Source: Fimbriimonadaceae bacterium
Lineage (GTDB): Bacteria; Armatimonadota; Fimbriimonadia; Fimbriimonadales; Fimbriimonadaceae
Direction: 5' to 3'
Length of the DNA: 64,000 nucleotides
NCBI GenBank assembly: GCA_023957775.1
Contig: JAMLGR010000005.1
Span: 172,204-236,203, forward strand
A program made the translations under genes and the position numbers. This document shows, piece after piece, positions 8,548-17,118 of the stretch. The notes under the pieces are model-generated. The model saw nothing but the letters and a program-made list of their open reading frames with translations. It made no database searches and had not been told where the DNA came from. The number at the start of each line of letters is the position of its first letter. Within the stretch, counting starts at the first letter, position 1.

Positions 8548-9308
8548 GCCGTGGGTTCCCCCGCCGGCACGGGCTTTCGCGCGCGCACCAGCACGGCGAT
8601 GCCAAGGACTACCAAGACCAGGGCGGCGACGTGGCCCTCGGTGAGCGGACTGCGGCCGATCGTCGTCGACGTGGTGCCCGCCCGCCAGAACTCGTACACA
8701 AAGCGCGCGAGGCCGTGCACCACCAGAAAGACGCCGAAGCTGCGGCCGCGGACGAGACCCCGGCGCTCGACCAGGAGGAGCACGGCCAGGCCAGCAAGGT
8801 TCATGAACGAATCGTAGATCTGGGCGGGATGGTAGAGGCCGGGCAGCCCCTCGATCGAGATCGCCCAGGGGAGGTCGCACACGCCGCCGTAGCAGCATCC
8901 GTTCAACAGACACCCCACGCGGCCGATCGCGTGGCCGACGAGCATGGGGCCGCCGGCGAGGTCGAGGAACGCGAGGACCGGCTTCTTGCGGCGCCAGCAG
9001 CCCACCACGATCGCCAGAAACCCGAAGATCAGTCCGCCAAAGCTGGTGAGTCCCTCGAACTGGAGGCTCAGGAGCTTCTCCGGGTGCTGGCTGTAGAACG
9101 GAATCTCCTGGACGATGAACGCGATGCGCGCGCCGAGCACGCCCGCGATGAGTGCCCAGAAAGCGATGTCCGACACCTCGTCCGGTTCGAATCCGAACCG
9201 CCGCGCGCGGGACCGCGCGAACCAGAGCGCCGTCACGAAGGCGACGAGCATCAGCAGTCCAAAGCTGTGGACTTTGAAGCCAAAGATCTCGAAAAGGACG
9301 GGGTGCAT
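8544..9308 (-). CDS. lgt: Prolipoprotein diacylglyceryl transferase
   Basis: Inner-membrane enzyme that moves diacylglycerol from phosphatidylglycerol to the lipobox cysteine, the first step of lipoprotein maturation. 254 residues with about seven hydrophobic helices. The Lgt signature appears as HAIGRVGCLLNGCCYGG, and YHPAQIYDS and ARFVYEFWR are also typical. ATG at 9308; a possible -10 TAGAAT lies 16 bases upstream. Many lipoproteins in this window (10266, 35150, 36044, 37833) would be its substrates. Confidence 0.95.
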   Translation of the reverse strand: MHPVLFEIFGFKVHSFGLLMLVAFVTALWFARSRARRFGFEPDEVSDIAFWALIAGVLGARIAFIVQEIPFYSQHPEKLLSLQFEGLTSFGGLIFGFLAIVVGCWRRKKPVLAFLDLAGGPMLVGHAIGRVGCLLNGCCYGGVCDLPWAISIEGLPGLYHPAQIYDSFMNLAGLAVLLLVERRGLVRGRSFGVFLVVHGLARFVYEFWRAGTTSTTIGRSPLTEGHVAALVLVVLGIAVLVRARKPVPAGEPTA

Positions 9309-9399
9309 GGGGGAGTTCGGGGCGATTCTACCTACGCCGAGGGCGCCCTGGGACGTTCTCAAAGGGTGAGGTGCCCGGGGGCGGGGTGCCCGACAAGGG

Positions 9400-9405
9400 T
9401 AAAAG
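9400..9405 (+). promoter_or_regulatory. Possible -10 box for leaderless argB
   Basis: TAAAAG ends six bases before the argB ATG; four of six bases match the consensus. Confidence 0.35.
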
Positions 9406-9411
9406 GGTCGC

Positions 9412-10269
9412 ATGATCGACGCGTCGCTCCAGGCCGAGGTGCTGAACCAGGCGCTCCCGTACATCCAGCAGTTCCGCGGCCAGACGTTCGTGATCAAGTA
9501 CGGGGGCAACGCGATGCGCGACCCGGCCGTGCTGCACGGCGTGATCCGCAACGTGCTGCTGCTGCAGCTCGTGGGGATCCGCGCCGTGCTGATCCACGGG
9601 GGCGGCCCCGAAATCGATCGTTGGCTCGAGCGTCTGGGGATCGCGAAGCGCGTTGAAAACGGTCTGCGCGTCACCGACGCCGACACGATGGCCGTGGTGG
9701 AGATGGCGCTCGCCCGCACGAACAAGCAACTGGTCGCCGAGGTGCAGAAGGCGGGCGGGCTCGCGATCGGGCTCTCCGGCCGGGACGGGGGGCTGTTGAC
9801 CGCCGAACCCATCTCCGAGTCCCTGGGGCGCGTCGGCGAGGTGATCGGGGTGGACACGCGCGCGATCGAGATGGCGTTGGACGCAGGCTTCGTCCCGATC
9901 GTGTGCTCGGTCGCCTCGGACACCCAGGGCGAGAGCCTCAACGTCAACGCGGACAGCGCGGCGGCGGCGCTGGCGGGCGCGATCCACGCGGGAAAGCTGA
10001 TTCTGCTGACCGAAACCGACGGGGTGCTCGCGGCGCGCCAAGATCCGACCAGTCTCATCAGTCGGCTGACCCCCGAGCGCGCCCGCGCGATGATCGCGGA
10101 CGGCAGCGCGGACGCGGGGATGATCCCCAAGCTCGAGGCGGCCCTTCACGCGTTGGACGAGGGCGTCCCCCGCGTGCACTTCCTCAACGGCGGGCGGCCC
10201 AACTCGTTGCTGATCGAGGTGTTCACGGACGAGGGGATCGGCACGATGATGGAGCGCGACCGACGCTAG
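9412..10269 (+). CDS. argB: Acetylglutamate kinase
   Basis: Phosphorylates N-acetyl-L-glutamate in arginine synthesis. 285 residues, normal for the family. The ATP-binding FVIKYGGNAM, the substrate loop LIHGGGPEI and LNVNADSAAAALA are conserved, as is the C-terminal AGMIPKLEAALHAL. The short helix before the kinase fold (residues 1-20) resembles the N-terminal arm of hexameric arginine-inhibited enzymes, so feedback inhibition is plausible. No other arg gene is nearby. The stop overlaps the convergent lipoprotein stop through CTAG. Confidence 0.96.
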   Translation: MIDASLQAEVLNQALPYIQQFRGQTFVIKYGGNAMRDPAVLHGVIRNVLLLQLVGIRAVLIHGGGPEIDRWLERLGIAKRVENGLRVTDADTMAVVEMALARTNKQLVAEVQKAGGLAIGLSGRDGGLLTAEPISESLGRVGEVIGVDTRAIEMALDAGFVPIVCSVASDTQGESLNVNADSAAAALAGAIHAGKLILLTETDGVLAARQDPTSLISRLTPERARAMIADGSADAGMIPKLEAALHALDEGVPRVHFLNGGRPNSLLIEVFTDEGIGTMMERDRR

Positions 10270-11027
10270 CGGTTGCCCCGCGGGCTGTACTTGCGCAGCA
10301 TGGCGTTGCCCCGCTCCTTCGCGGTTTCCGCAAGCTCCGGCTTTCCCGCGGCTTCGTAGAGCCGCACGATCTCCGACCACGCCCTGGCCAGATGGAACGG
10401 CCGGGCTATGAGGAAGGCCTGCCCGGGCTCGGATCGGCGGTCCACGCGGACCCGGAGGTGCTGGGTGATGGCGTCCTCGAGGAGCTGAGCCAGCTCCGCA
10501 TCGAATCCGTGGCCCTTGGCGGGCGGAACGATCTCGTAAAGGACCGCAAGGAGGATGGGCGCGGCCTGCTCGTCGGGCGTGTCGAACACGGAGCGAGCGG
10601 CTGCGATCGCCTCGGGAATGTGGCCGAGATGCGCTTCCGCCGAGGCTAGGCGCAAGCGGTCGTTGACTCGGCGGTCTTCCGATGCGGGGTGCTGGATCGC
10701 CACAAGCAGGGCGGCGCGCGCCAGCGGCCAGTTCTTCGCGGCGAGAAACACCTCCGCGTACTCCCAAGCCTTGTCCACGGGGATGTGGTCGAGATCGATC
10801 GTGCCGATCGTGTCTTCGGCGTACTGCTGGATCCGCTTCAACCCCTCCTGCTCGGTGATCTCCCCCTTTTCCACCCGCACCATCGTGGCGTCGGAGGCGG
10901 TTTTGAGGTTTCGGCGGAGCACCTCGGGCTGCAGGATGCCGACCTGCGTGGGATCGTTGGGGTCCGGCGGAGTGTCCACCTGGCACCCCGCGGCGACGAC
11001 GAGGCAGAGCGCCGCGAGCCAGCGCAA
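10266..11027 (-). CDS. Lipoprotein with TPR-like helices, last gene of the pyr cluster
   Basis: 253 residues, function unknown. The signal peptide LRWLAALCLVVAAGC carries a lipobox (VAAGC), so the mature protein starts at that Cys and is membrane tethered. The rest is helical with Ala/Leu periodicity (ARAALLVAIQHPASEDRRVN, LRLASAEAHLGHIPEAIAAA) that suggests tetratricopeptide-like pairs. The only usable start is TTG at 11027 (or CTG six bases upstream), two bases after the pyrC stop, so it is probably coupled to pyrC. No known link to pyrimidine synthesis. Confidence 0.7.
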   Translation of the reverse strand: MRWLAALCLVVAAGCQVDTPPDPNDPTQVGILQPEVLRRNLKTASDATMVRVEKGEITEQEGLKRIQQYAEDTIGTIDLDHIPVDKAWEYAEVFLAAKNWPLARAALLVAIQHPASEDRRVNDRLRLASAEAHLGHIPEAIAAARSVFDTPDEQAAPILLAVLYEIVPPAKGHGFDAELAQLLEDAITQHLRVRVDRRSEPGQAFLIARPFHLARAWSEIVRLYEAAGKPELAETAKERGNAMLRKYSPRGNR

Positions 11028-11029
11028 GT

Positions 11030-12352
11030 TCAGCCCACCATCTGGAGGCGGCCGCCGTCGAAATGGGCGTCGCGGTAGATCTCGCTGCCGCAGAACGTGA
11101 GGAGCGCCTTGCCCTTGAACGGCATGCCGTTGAACGCCGTGTTCTTGCCCTTGCTGAACGTCTTGGCGACGTCGAAAGTCCACTCCAGCTCGGGGTCGAT
11201 CACCGTGACCTGGGCGACCGGCGTCTCTCCGGGCTTGAGGGAGCCGCCGTCGAGTCGAAGGATCTTCGCGGGCGCCGTGCTGAGCTTCCGAACGGTCTCG
11301 AGCGGCGAGAGGATGCCGTTGTGGGTGAGGTGCGTAAGGGTCGCGGCGAGCACGCTTTCGAAGCCGACCATGCCGAAGGGCGCGTCGTCGAACGGCGCAT
11401 GGACCTCGTGGCTTGCGTGGGGCGAGTGGTCGCTCGCGATGCAGTCGATGGTGCCGTCGGCGATCGCCTGGAGGATGATGTCCACGTCCACCTGCGTGCG
11501 CAGGGGCGGCTGCATCTTGAAGTGGCTGTCGAATTCGGCGACGTCCTCTTCGGTGAAGATGAAATGCTGGGGAACGACCTCGCAGGTGACCGGGGCGCCG
11601 AGATACTTCGCCTGCCGAATCATCTCGACGGAACTCCACGTGCTTACCCGCATGATGTGCAGCTCGCATCCCGTGTTCAGCGACAGGAGGCAGTTGCGCA
11701 TCACGGCGATGTCCTCCGCCGTGCGCGGGACGCCCTTGAGGCCGAGCATCGCGCTCATGGCGCCCTCGTTCATGCTGCCGTGCCGCGCGAGGTTGGCGTC
11801 TTCGCAGTGGGCGAGGACCGGCAGGTCGAGCTGGACGCAGAACTCCATCGCCTTGGTCATGACCAGAGCGTCTTGGATCGGGAAGCCCTCATCGCTCGCC
11901 GCGACGATGCCCGCACTCTTCAGGGCGGCCAGGTCGGCCAGCTCCTCGCCCCGCATCCCCTTGGTCAGCGCGCCCACGGGCGCCACGAAAACGCCGCCGG
12001 CCTCGGGCGAGGCCGCTCGATCGAGCAGGAAGTCGATCAACGCCGGATTGTCGAGAGGCGGGTTCGTGTTGGGCATGCAGCACACGGTCGTGAACCCTCC
12101 GGCCGCCGCGGACTGCGTTCCGGTCACGATGGTTTCCTTGTGCTCGCCGCCCGGTTCGCGCAGGTGGCAGTGGGGATCGACCAGTCCGGGTGTGATCCAG
12201 TAGCCCGTGCAGTCGAAGAGGTCGTCGACGTCGGTCTCGTCCACGGTCTCCCCGTACTCGACGATCTGATCGTCCTCGATGACGAGGCTGCCGACGAAAT
12301 CGAGGTCCTGCGAGGGGTCGAGGATTCGACCGTTCTTGAGGAGAATCTTCAT
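11030..12352 (-). CDS. pyrC: Dihydroorotase (type I) with altered metal site
   Basis: 440-residue amidohydrolase in the pyr operon, expected to close carbamoyl-aspartate to dihydroorotate. The fold markers are all there: His61 and His63 (DPHCHLREPGGEHKET), His182 (AHCED) and Asp308 (IASDHSPH). Compared with Bacillus PyrC ligands (His59, His61, Asp151, His178, His231), Asp151 aligns with Glu155 (SDEGFP) and His231 of the CHVST motif is Arg235 (LHIMRVSTWSS). A lost histidine ligand suggests a mononuclear or inactive enzyme, like the structural PyrC' partners of aspartate transcarbamoylase. It overlaps pyrB by 4 bases (ATGA). Confidence 0.85.
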   Translation of the reverse strand: MKILLKNGRILDPSQDLDFVGSLVIEDDQIVEYGETVDETDVDDLFDCTGYWITPGLVDPHCHLREPGGEHKETIVTGTQSAAAGGFTTVCCMPNTNPPLDNPALIDFLLDRAASPEAGGVFVAPVGALTKGMRGEELADLAALKSAGIVAASDEGFPIQDALVMTKAMEFCVQLDLPVLAHCEDANLARHGSMNEGAMSAMLGLKGVPRTAEDIAVMRNCLLSLNTGCELHIMRVSTWSSVEMIRQAKYLGAPVTCEVVPQHFIFTEEDVAEFDSHFKMQPPLRTQVDVDIILQAIADGTIDCIASDHSPHASHEVHAPFDDAPFGMVGFESVLAATLTHLTHNGILSPLETVRKLSTAPAKILRLDGGSLKPGETPVAQVTVIDPELEWTFDVAKTFSKGKNTAFNGMPFKGKALLTFCGSEIYRDAHFDGGRLQMVG

Positions 12353-13335
12353 ACGTTCGCCTTCGTTTTGGGTGCCGGCCGCCGTTTGGGCCTGGCTTTG
12401 GGTTTGGCGGGCGCCTTGGGCTTGGGCGGCTCCTCGGTGAACACCCAGTGAAGGGCCGCCATGCGCACGAAGATGCCGTTGCCGATCTGGTCGGTGATCG
12501 CCGAGCGGTCGAAATCGGCCGCCGTGTCGTCGACCTCAACGCCGCGGTTGAGCGGTCCGGGGTGCATGACCAGGCAGTCGTCCTTGGCGAACCGGAGCGT
12601 ATCGCGGTTGATCTGGTACAGCTTGGCGTACTCGCCGCTCGAGCTCACCAGTCCCTCGGACATACGTTCGCGCTGAAGCCGCAGGCAGATGATCACGTCG
12701 GCGTCGGCGACCCCGTTCTCAAGGTCGTAGTAGACGCTGCCCGGCAGCATCGACGTGTGACTGGGCATCAACGTGCGCGGTCCGACGAACCGAACCGAGG
12801 CGCCCATCTTGTGGAGGAGCCAGGCGTTCGATCGGGCGACCCGCGAGTGTTCCACGTCGCCGACGATCGCGACGGTGAGCCCCTTCAGGGAGCCTTTCCT
12901 TTCGAGGATCGTGAGCGCGTCGCCCAGCGCCTGGGTCGGATGTTCGTGCTGGCCGTCGCCGGCGTTCAGCACCGGGGCGCCGAAATAGCGCGCGGCGAGG
13001 ATGGGGGTTCCGCTCGAGCGGTGGCGGATCACCAAGGCGTTGAGCCGTTCGTAGCGGAGCGTGAGGATCGTGTCCTTGAACGTCTCCCCTTTTCCCATCG
13101 AACTGCCGGCGGCGCCGAAGTTCGCGGTCTTCAGCCCGAGGTAGTGGGCGGCCTGTTCGAACGAAACGCGGGTCCGGGTCGATCCCTCGAAGAAGAGCAT
13201 GCCCACCACGTACTGGCCGAGCTGGGGGAGTTTCTTCCCGGCAACGACGGCGCGTTTGAACTCGGCGCCCCGCTCCAGCAGCGTTTCAATGTCCGATTTC
13301 TCAAGATGTCGGATGGCAAGCAGGTTGCGGCCCAT
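12349..13335 (-). CDS. pyrB: Aspartate carbamoyltransferase catalytic subunit
   Basis: Makes N-carbamoyl-aspartate. 328 residues; the catalytic set is intact: carbamoyl-phosphate loop EGSTRTRVSFE, SSMGKGET, HEHPTQALGD, DVEHSRVARSN, LRLQRERM and MHPGPLNRG. It carries an unusual extra C-terminal tail of about 30 residues rich in Lys, Pro and Ala (PKAPAKPKARPKRRPAPKTK). No regulatory pyrI is visible. The start overlaps the pyrR stop (TGATG). It should be co-translated with pyrC, with which it may form a complex. Confidence 0.95.
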   Translation of the reverse strand: MGRNLLAIRHLEKSDIETLLERGAEFKRAVVAGKKLPQLGQYVVGMLFFEGSTRTRVSFEQAAHYLGLKTANFGAAGSSMGKGETFKDTILTLRYERLNALVIRHRSSGTPILAARYFGAPVLNAGDGQHEHPTQALGDALTILERKGSLKGLTVAIVGDVEHSRVARSNAWLLHKMGASVRFVGPRTLMPSHTSMLPGSVYYDLENGVADADVIICLRLQRERMSEGLVSSSGEYAKLYQINRDTLRFAKDDCLVMHPGPLNRGVEVDDTAADFDRSAITDQIGNGIFVRMAALHWVFTEEPPKPKAPAKPKARPKRRPAPKTKANV

Positions 13336-13871
13336 CAGTCGACTCCCTCCCCGTCAGCGTGGTTCAACACTACCGCATCCTCCCCGTCGTACTCGTGCAC
13401 CTTGACGATGATGTGGTCGTCCCGCCGGGTGGCCACGCTGCGGCCACAGTAGTCGGGTTGGATCGGCAGCTCGCGGTGGCCCCGATCGACGAGCACGGCC
13501 ATCTGCACGCTGCTGGGCCGGCCGAACCGCATCAAGGCGTCGAGCGCGGCCCTGGCCGTGCGGCCCGTGTAGATCACTTCGTCCACCAAGATCACGCGCT
13601 TGCCGTTGACCTCGAACGGAATCTCGGTCTCGTCGTTCTCCGCCGCCGGGCGATCGTCCCGAAACGCCCCGACGTCGAGCTTCCCGCACGGCACGGTCGT
13701 TCCCTCGATCTGGGTCATCACGAAGGCCAGGCGCTTGGCCACGGGCCATCCGCGGCGCATCACGCCCACCACGACGAGCCCCTCGGCGCCGCCGTTGGCC
13801 TCAAGGATCTCATGAGCCATGCGGCCGAGCGTGCGGCGCATATCCCCGGCGTCGAGCAGCACGGTCCCCAT
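13335..13871 (-). CDS. pyrR: PyrR: pyrimidine operon regulator / uracil phosphoribosyltransferase
   Basis: 178 residues with the phosphoribosyltransferase PRPP motif VILVDEVIYTGRTARAAL and the PyrR-typical LVDRGHRELPIQPDYCG. In Bacillus, PyrR binds pyr mRNA and promotes attenuation when UMP is high. Two ATGs are possible, 13880 and 13871. The second is preferred because CATAAT ends seven bases before it, matching the leaderless pattern here, while the first lies inside that box. A leaderless message leaves no 5' RNA for attenuation before pyrR, so regulation may act between genes or on translation. First gene of pyrR-pyrB-pyrC-lipoprotein. Confidence 0.93.
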   Translation of the reverse strand: MGTVLLDAGDMRRTLGRMAHEILEANGGAEGLVVVGVMRRGWPVAKRLAFVMTQIEGTTVPCGKLDVGAFRDDRPAAENDETEIPFEVNGKRVILVDEVIYTGRTARAALDALMRFGRPSSVQMAVLVDRGHRELPIQPDYCGRSVATRRDDHIIVKVHEYDGEDAVVLNHADGEGVD

Positions 13872-13878
13872 CGCGCCC

Positions 13879-13884
13879 ATTATG
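13879..13884 (-). promoter_or_regulatory. -10 box for leaderless pyr operon
   Basis: CATAAT on the minus strand, seven bases before the ATG at 13871. No PyrR-binding-loop-like hairpin was recognised in the 13885-14117 interval. Confidence 0.5.
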
Positions 13885-14117
13885 GCCGTTCGCGCCGAAA
13901 AAGAGGGTGGGGGCGGGGACCCTTTCGCGACGCGGCTTCGAAGAAACCCGGCAACGTTCGCAAGGGCGGCCGCCCGCACGGCTGGAATCAGCCCTGGAGG
14001 GGATGGCGGGGCCCATGGGGACGCCATGTTCCCTGAAAACCTCGCGTCTCTCCTCAAGTTCGCGTCGTTGGGTGCCGACAAATCTACTAGCACTCCGACC
14101 GCCGGGAGATATGACGC

Positions 14118-14936
14118 ATGTACGAACCCTATTGGGGCCTATCCGAACCACCCTTCAGCCTCACGCCCGATCCTCGATTCCTCTATATGAGCCGCGGGCA
14201 TGAGGACTCGTTGATGATGCTGCATTACGCCATCACCCGCAACAAGGGCGCCGCGATGCTCGCGGGAGCGATCGGCCTGGGGAAGACCACGGTCAGCCGC
14301 AAGCTCCTGGAGCTGATCGATCCGGTCCAGAACCGCGTCGTGTTGATCGTCAACCCGATCCTGACTCCGATCCAGATCCTTCGCGAGATTCTGAGCCAGC
14401 TCGATGTCGAGTCCCAGTCCCGCAACCGGCAGGTGCTGGTGCAGGAGCTGCACAAGACGCTTCTGGGCTGCTACGAGCGCGGGCAGCGCGTGGTCGTGAT
14501 TATCGACGAGGCGCACCTGATCCGCTCCGGAAACACGCTCGAGGAGCTTCGGCTTCTGCTGAACTGCCAGATGAACGACCAGTTCCTGATCAGCCTCGTG
14601 CTGCTGGGTCAGCCCGAGCTGCGGGGGAAGATCCAGCGCGTCCCGGCGCTCGAGCAGCGCCTGGCGGTCCGGCACACGCTGCACCCGCTCGACGTGAACG
14701 AGACGGGGGAGATGATCCTGCACCGCCTGCGGGTCGCCGGCTACACGGGCGAGCTCACGCCGTTCACCCCCGACGCCCTCTACGAGATTTTCAAACATTC
14801 GAAAGGCACGCCCCGCGTGATCAGCCACCTCGCGGACAACGCGCTCCTGGTGGGGATGGCCCAGAAGGTCAAACAGATCGATGGGTTCCTGATGAACAGC
14901 GTTGCGCTGGAATACACGGGAGTTGAAGCCGCATGA
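14118..14936 (+). CDS. ExeA/GspA-like AAA ATPase heading the pilus operon
   Basis: 272-residue P-loop ATPase. The N-terminal YWGLSEPPFSLTPDPRFLYM is the hallmark of the ExeA/GspA family; Walker A is GAIGLGKTT, Walker B VVVIIDEAH, and HSKGTPRVISHL is the sensor-2 region. ExeA uses ATP with GspB to place the secretin across peptidoglycan. This one lacks the peptidoglycan-binding domain and membrane segment of full GspA, so it is a cytosolic motor. GGGAGA eight bases upstream supports the ATG. It overlaps the next gene by ATGA and begins the operon running to pilQ, which suggests a part in pilus or secretin assembly. Confidence 0.88.
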   Translation: MYEPYWGLSEPPFSLTPDPRFLYMSRGHEDSLMMLHYAITRNKGAAMLAGAIGLGKTTVSRKLLELIDPVQNRVVLIVNPILTPIQILREILSQLDVESQSRNRQVLVQELHKTLLGCYERGQRVVVIIDEAHLIRSGNTLEELRLLLNCQMNDQFLISLVLLGQPELRGKIQRVPALEQRLAVRHTLHPLDVNETGEMILHRLRVAGYTGELTPFTPDALYEIFKHSKGTPRVISHLADNALLVGMAQKVKQIDGFLMNSVALEYTGVEAA

Positions 14937-15421
14937 ACTTGGCAGACGCGATCCGACGAGCCGCCACCGTGGCGGGAAACAAACCTATGGAACAACCCGA
15001 GATCTTCGCCGCTGCGCCGACCATCGAACCCGATTGGGAGCCGCAGGTCTTCGAACCGCCGACCGACTCGGAACACGCCGCCGCGGAGCCGCAGAGCCCC
15101 GAGGTCGAAGCCATCGAGGTGGGAGCGTCGATCCCGGCCCAAGCCCCTGCGGGCGGAATGGTCCGGGTCGAAGTGTTCCTGCCGTCCGATCAGCTCACGG
15201 GCTTCTTCCGAGCGGTCGCGGCCACGCAACATCCGATCCTCACGCTGCGCGAGGCTTCCAGCTTCCTGCGCGTGTCGGCCACGACCCTTGAGGATCTTGC
15301 CGGCAAGGGAAAGGTCCCCGCATTCAAGGTGGATGGCCGCTGGCGCTTCGCCAAGACGAGCCTGGAAGAGTGGATCGCCGAGCGCCATCGCGAAGCGAAG
15401 GAGAGTCGAAATGTCGCTTAA
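14933..15421 (+). CDS. HTH protein (excisionase/MerR-type domain) inside the pilus operon
   Basis: 162 residues. The first 65 are acidic and Pro/Ala/Glu-rich, probably disordered. Residues about 70-95 (GGMVRVEVFLPSDQLTGFF) form a short ordered stretch. About 100-155 is a HTH_17-type DNA-binding domain: ILTLREASSFLRVSATTL, GKVPAFKVDGRWRF, then SLEEWIAER. Such domains occur in phage excisionases and in many chromosomal regulators. It overlaps the ATPase by ATGA and pilM by 11 bases, so it is a genuine operon member, not a prophage remnant. A regulatory or DNA-linked role in piliation is inferred. Confidence 0.78.
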   Translation: MNLADAIRRAATVAGNKPMEQPEIFAAAPTIEPDWEPQVFEPPTDSEHAAAEPQSPEVEAIEVGASIPAQAPAGGMVRVEVFLPSDQLTGFFRAVAATQHPILTLREASSFLRVSATTLEDLAGKGKVPAFKVDGRWRFAKTSLEEWIAERHREAKESRNVA

Positions 15422-16496
15422 GCTGTTTGGCAAGAAGAGTGTTCTGGGGCTGGATATCGGCCACCACACCATCAACGGCGTGTTGATCGACCGGACCGCG
15501 GACGGCTGGCGCGTGTCACGTTTCGGAAGCGTTCCCACGCCCCCCGAAACCGTGCGCGAGGGCGTCGTGATCGACGACCAGGCCGTGGGCGCCGCGATCC
15601 GGCAACTCATGAAGGAGCACCAACTGAACGCGACCGGGGCGAACATCGCCGTGTCGGGAGCTTCGGTGGTCGTGCGCACCGTGCGCATCCCCCGCATGCC
15701 CGAAGCGACCCTGCGCAAGTCGATCAAGTACGAAGCCAGCCGCTACGTGCCGAGCTCGGTCGAGGAGAGCCACATCGAGTTCGAGATCGTCGGCATGGCC
15801 GACGAGAACCAGATGGACGTCATGGTCGTCGCGGCTCCCCGCGACGTCGTGGCCAGCCGGATCAAGGCGTGCGCGGCCGCGGATCTCGAGGTGGAGGTCG
15901 TGGACATCGAGTCGTTCGCCACGTACCGCTCGATCGTCGAGGCCGACCCGAACAAGACGTGGCGCGAGGACACGATCGCCCTCGTCGACATCGGTTCCTC
16001 CACCACGAGCATGAGCGTGGTGAGCCACGGGATGTTCTGCATGACGCGGTCGATCCCGCACGGGGGCCAGACCCTGACCGAGGCGCTGAAGAGCTACTTC
16101 AAGCTGTCCGATCCGGACGCCGAGACGGGCAAGTCCCAGCTCGACGTGTCGGAGCTGACGGTCGAGGGGCAGCCGTCCGAGAATCCGCCCCTGCGGGTGC
16201 TCCAACCCCACCTCGACGATCTCGTTCGCGAGGTCCGGCGATCGCTCAACTACTACCAGTCGCAGCAGACCGAGACGGGTGTGGCCGCTCCGGTGACGTC
16301 GCTGGTGGTGACCGGTGGAGGCGCCAAGCTTCACGGCCTGGCGAAGTACATCGGACACAAGCTGCAGCTCGAGACGGTCTCCGCAGGCGTTTTCGAGAAC
16401 CCGCGCTTCGTTGCGGCGGGCGTTTCCGACGGGAACGGACTCGACTTGACGGTCGCGACGGGGCTCGCGATGAGGGCCCACCAGAAAGCCGCGTAA
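15411..16496 (+). CDS. pilM: PilM, cytoplasmic actin-like pilus assembly protein
   Basis: 361-residue actin/FtsA-fold protein that binds the cytoplasmic N-terminus of PilN. Phosphate-binding motifs are LGLDIGHHTINGV, LVDIGSSTTSMSVV and LVVTGGGAKLHGL; RIPRMPEATLRKSIKYEA is typical of PilM. The ATG at 15411 overlaps the preceding gene by 11 bases; an upstream extension in this frame is non-homologous. It should recruit PilN/PilO under the secretin complex. Confidence 0.95.
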   Translation: MSLKLFGKKSVLGLDIGHHTINGVLIDRTADGWRVSRFGSVPTPPETVREGVVIDDQAVGAAIRQLMKEHQLNATGANIAVSGASVVVRTVRIPRMPEATLRKSIKYEASRYVPSSVEESHIEFEIVGMADENQMDVMVVAAPRDVVASRIKACAAADLEVEVVDIESFATYRSIVEADPNKTWREDTIALVDIGSSTTSMSVVSHGMFCMTRSIPHGGQTLTEALKSYFKLSDPDAETGKSQLDVSELTVEGQPSENPPLRVLQPHLDDLVREVRRSLNYYQSQQTETGVAAPVTSLVVTGGGAKLHGLAKYIGHKLQLETVSAGVFENPRFVAAGVSDGNGLDLTVATGLAMRAHQKAA

Positions 16497-16512
16497 GCGC
16501 GGAGGAATCACG

Positions 16513-17118
16513 ATGCCACTGATTAATCTCATCCAAGAGGAGAAGCTCGCCGAAAAGCGCGTAGAGCGCCAGACTCGGCTGTACTTCTTCGGGTTCGTGG
16601 GGTCCGCCATCGCTTCGGCGGGCGCCTTCGGATTTCTCCTGTTCCTCACGGAGTCGCTGCGCGGCGAAGAAGGACGGCTGAAGGCGCAAGCCCAGAAGGT
16701 CGCTCCGCTGCTCAAGCAGATCGAGGAGAACCAACGAGCGTATTCGGAGTACGCACCCCGGCTCAAGACGCTGCAGGACGCCCAGGCGATGACCAGCCGG
16801 TGGGACCGCATTCTCTCCCACCTGACGGTCAACACGCCGGTCGACACGTGGCTCACCGGCATGCGGTGCGTGCAAACCGATCCCACCAAACCGGTGGAAA
16901 TCGACTTCGTCGGGCTCAGCGTGGCTCAGGAGCGCGTGGGCGAATACATGCTCCGACTCCAGAACTGCGCGGATCTCGAAAGCGTGAACCTCAAGTTCAC
17001 GCAGGAGAAGGTCACCCAGGACGGCCACGGCATCGAGTTCGATATCGGCTCTCAGATCGCCGGGACCGCCAAAGAGAAGAAGGTCGCCGAAGAAGGCAAG
17101 GAGGGGCAATCCGCATGA
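16513..17118 (+). CDS. pilN: PilN, inner-membrane pilus alignment protein
   Basis: 201 residues. The N-terminal PLINLIQEE is the conserved PilM-binding INL motif, followed by one membrane helix (about 25-46), a coiled coil (about 50-85) and a ferredoxin-like periplasmic domain with a Lys/Glu-rich tail. GGAGG precedes the ATG. The end overlaps pilO (ATGA). It should pair with PilO to link cytosolic PilM to the secretin. Confidence 0.92.
   Translation: MPLINLIQEEKLAEKRVERQTRLYFFGFVGSAIASAGAFGFLLFLTESLRGEEGRLKAQAQKVAPLLKQIEENQRAYSEYAPRLKTLQDAQAMTSRWDRILSHLTVNTPVDTWLTGMRCVQTDPTKPVEIDFVGLSVAQERVGEYMLRLQNCADLESVNLKFTQEKVTQDGHGIEFDIGSQIAGTAKEKKVAEEGKEGQSA

Noticed and set aside
8544..10130. Longer Lgt with about 274 extra N-terminal residues
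   Set aside because: The extension is antisense to argB and lacks homology; MHPVLFEIFG is the family start.
12349..12440. Frameshift at the pyrB C-terminus making the basic tail
   Set aside because: The tail is in frame, ends precisely at an ATGA overlap with pyrC, and has ordered KPKA repeats, so an error is unlikely.
13885..14117. PyrR-dependent attenuator upstream of pyrR
   Set aside because: No binding-loop or antiterminator hairpin was recognised, and the -10 box leaves no leader RNA.
14933..15421. Prophage or integrative element marked by an excisionase-like gene
   Set aside because: The gene is inside an overlapping pilus operon, with no integrase, att-like repeat or phage gene nearby.
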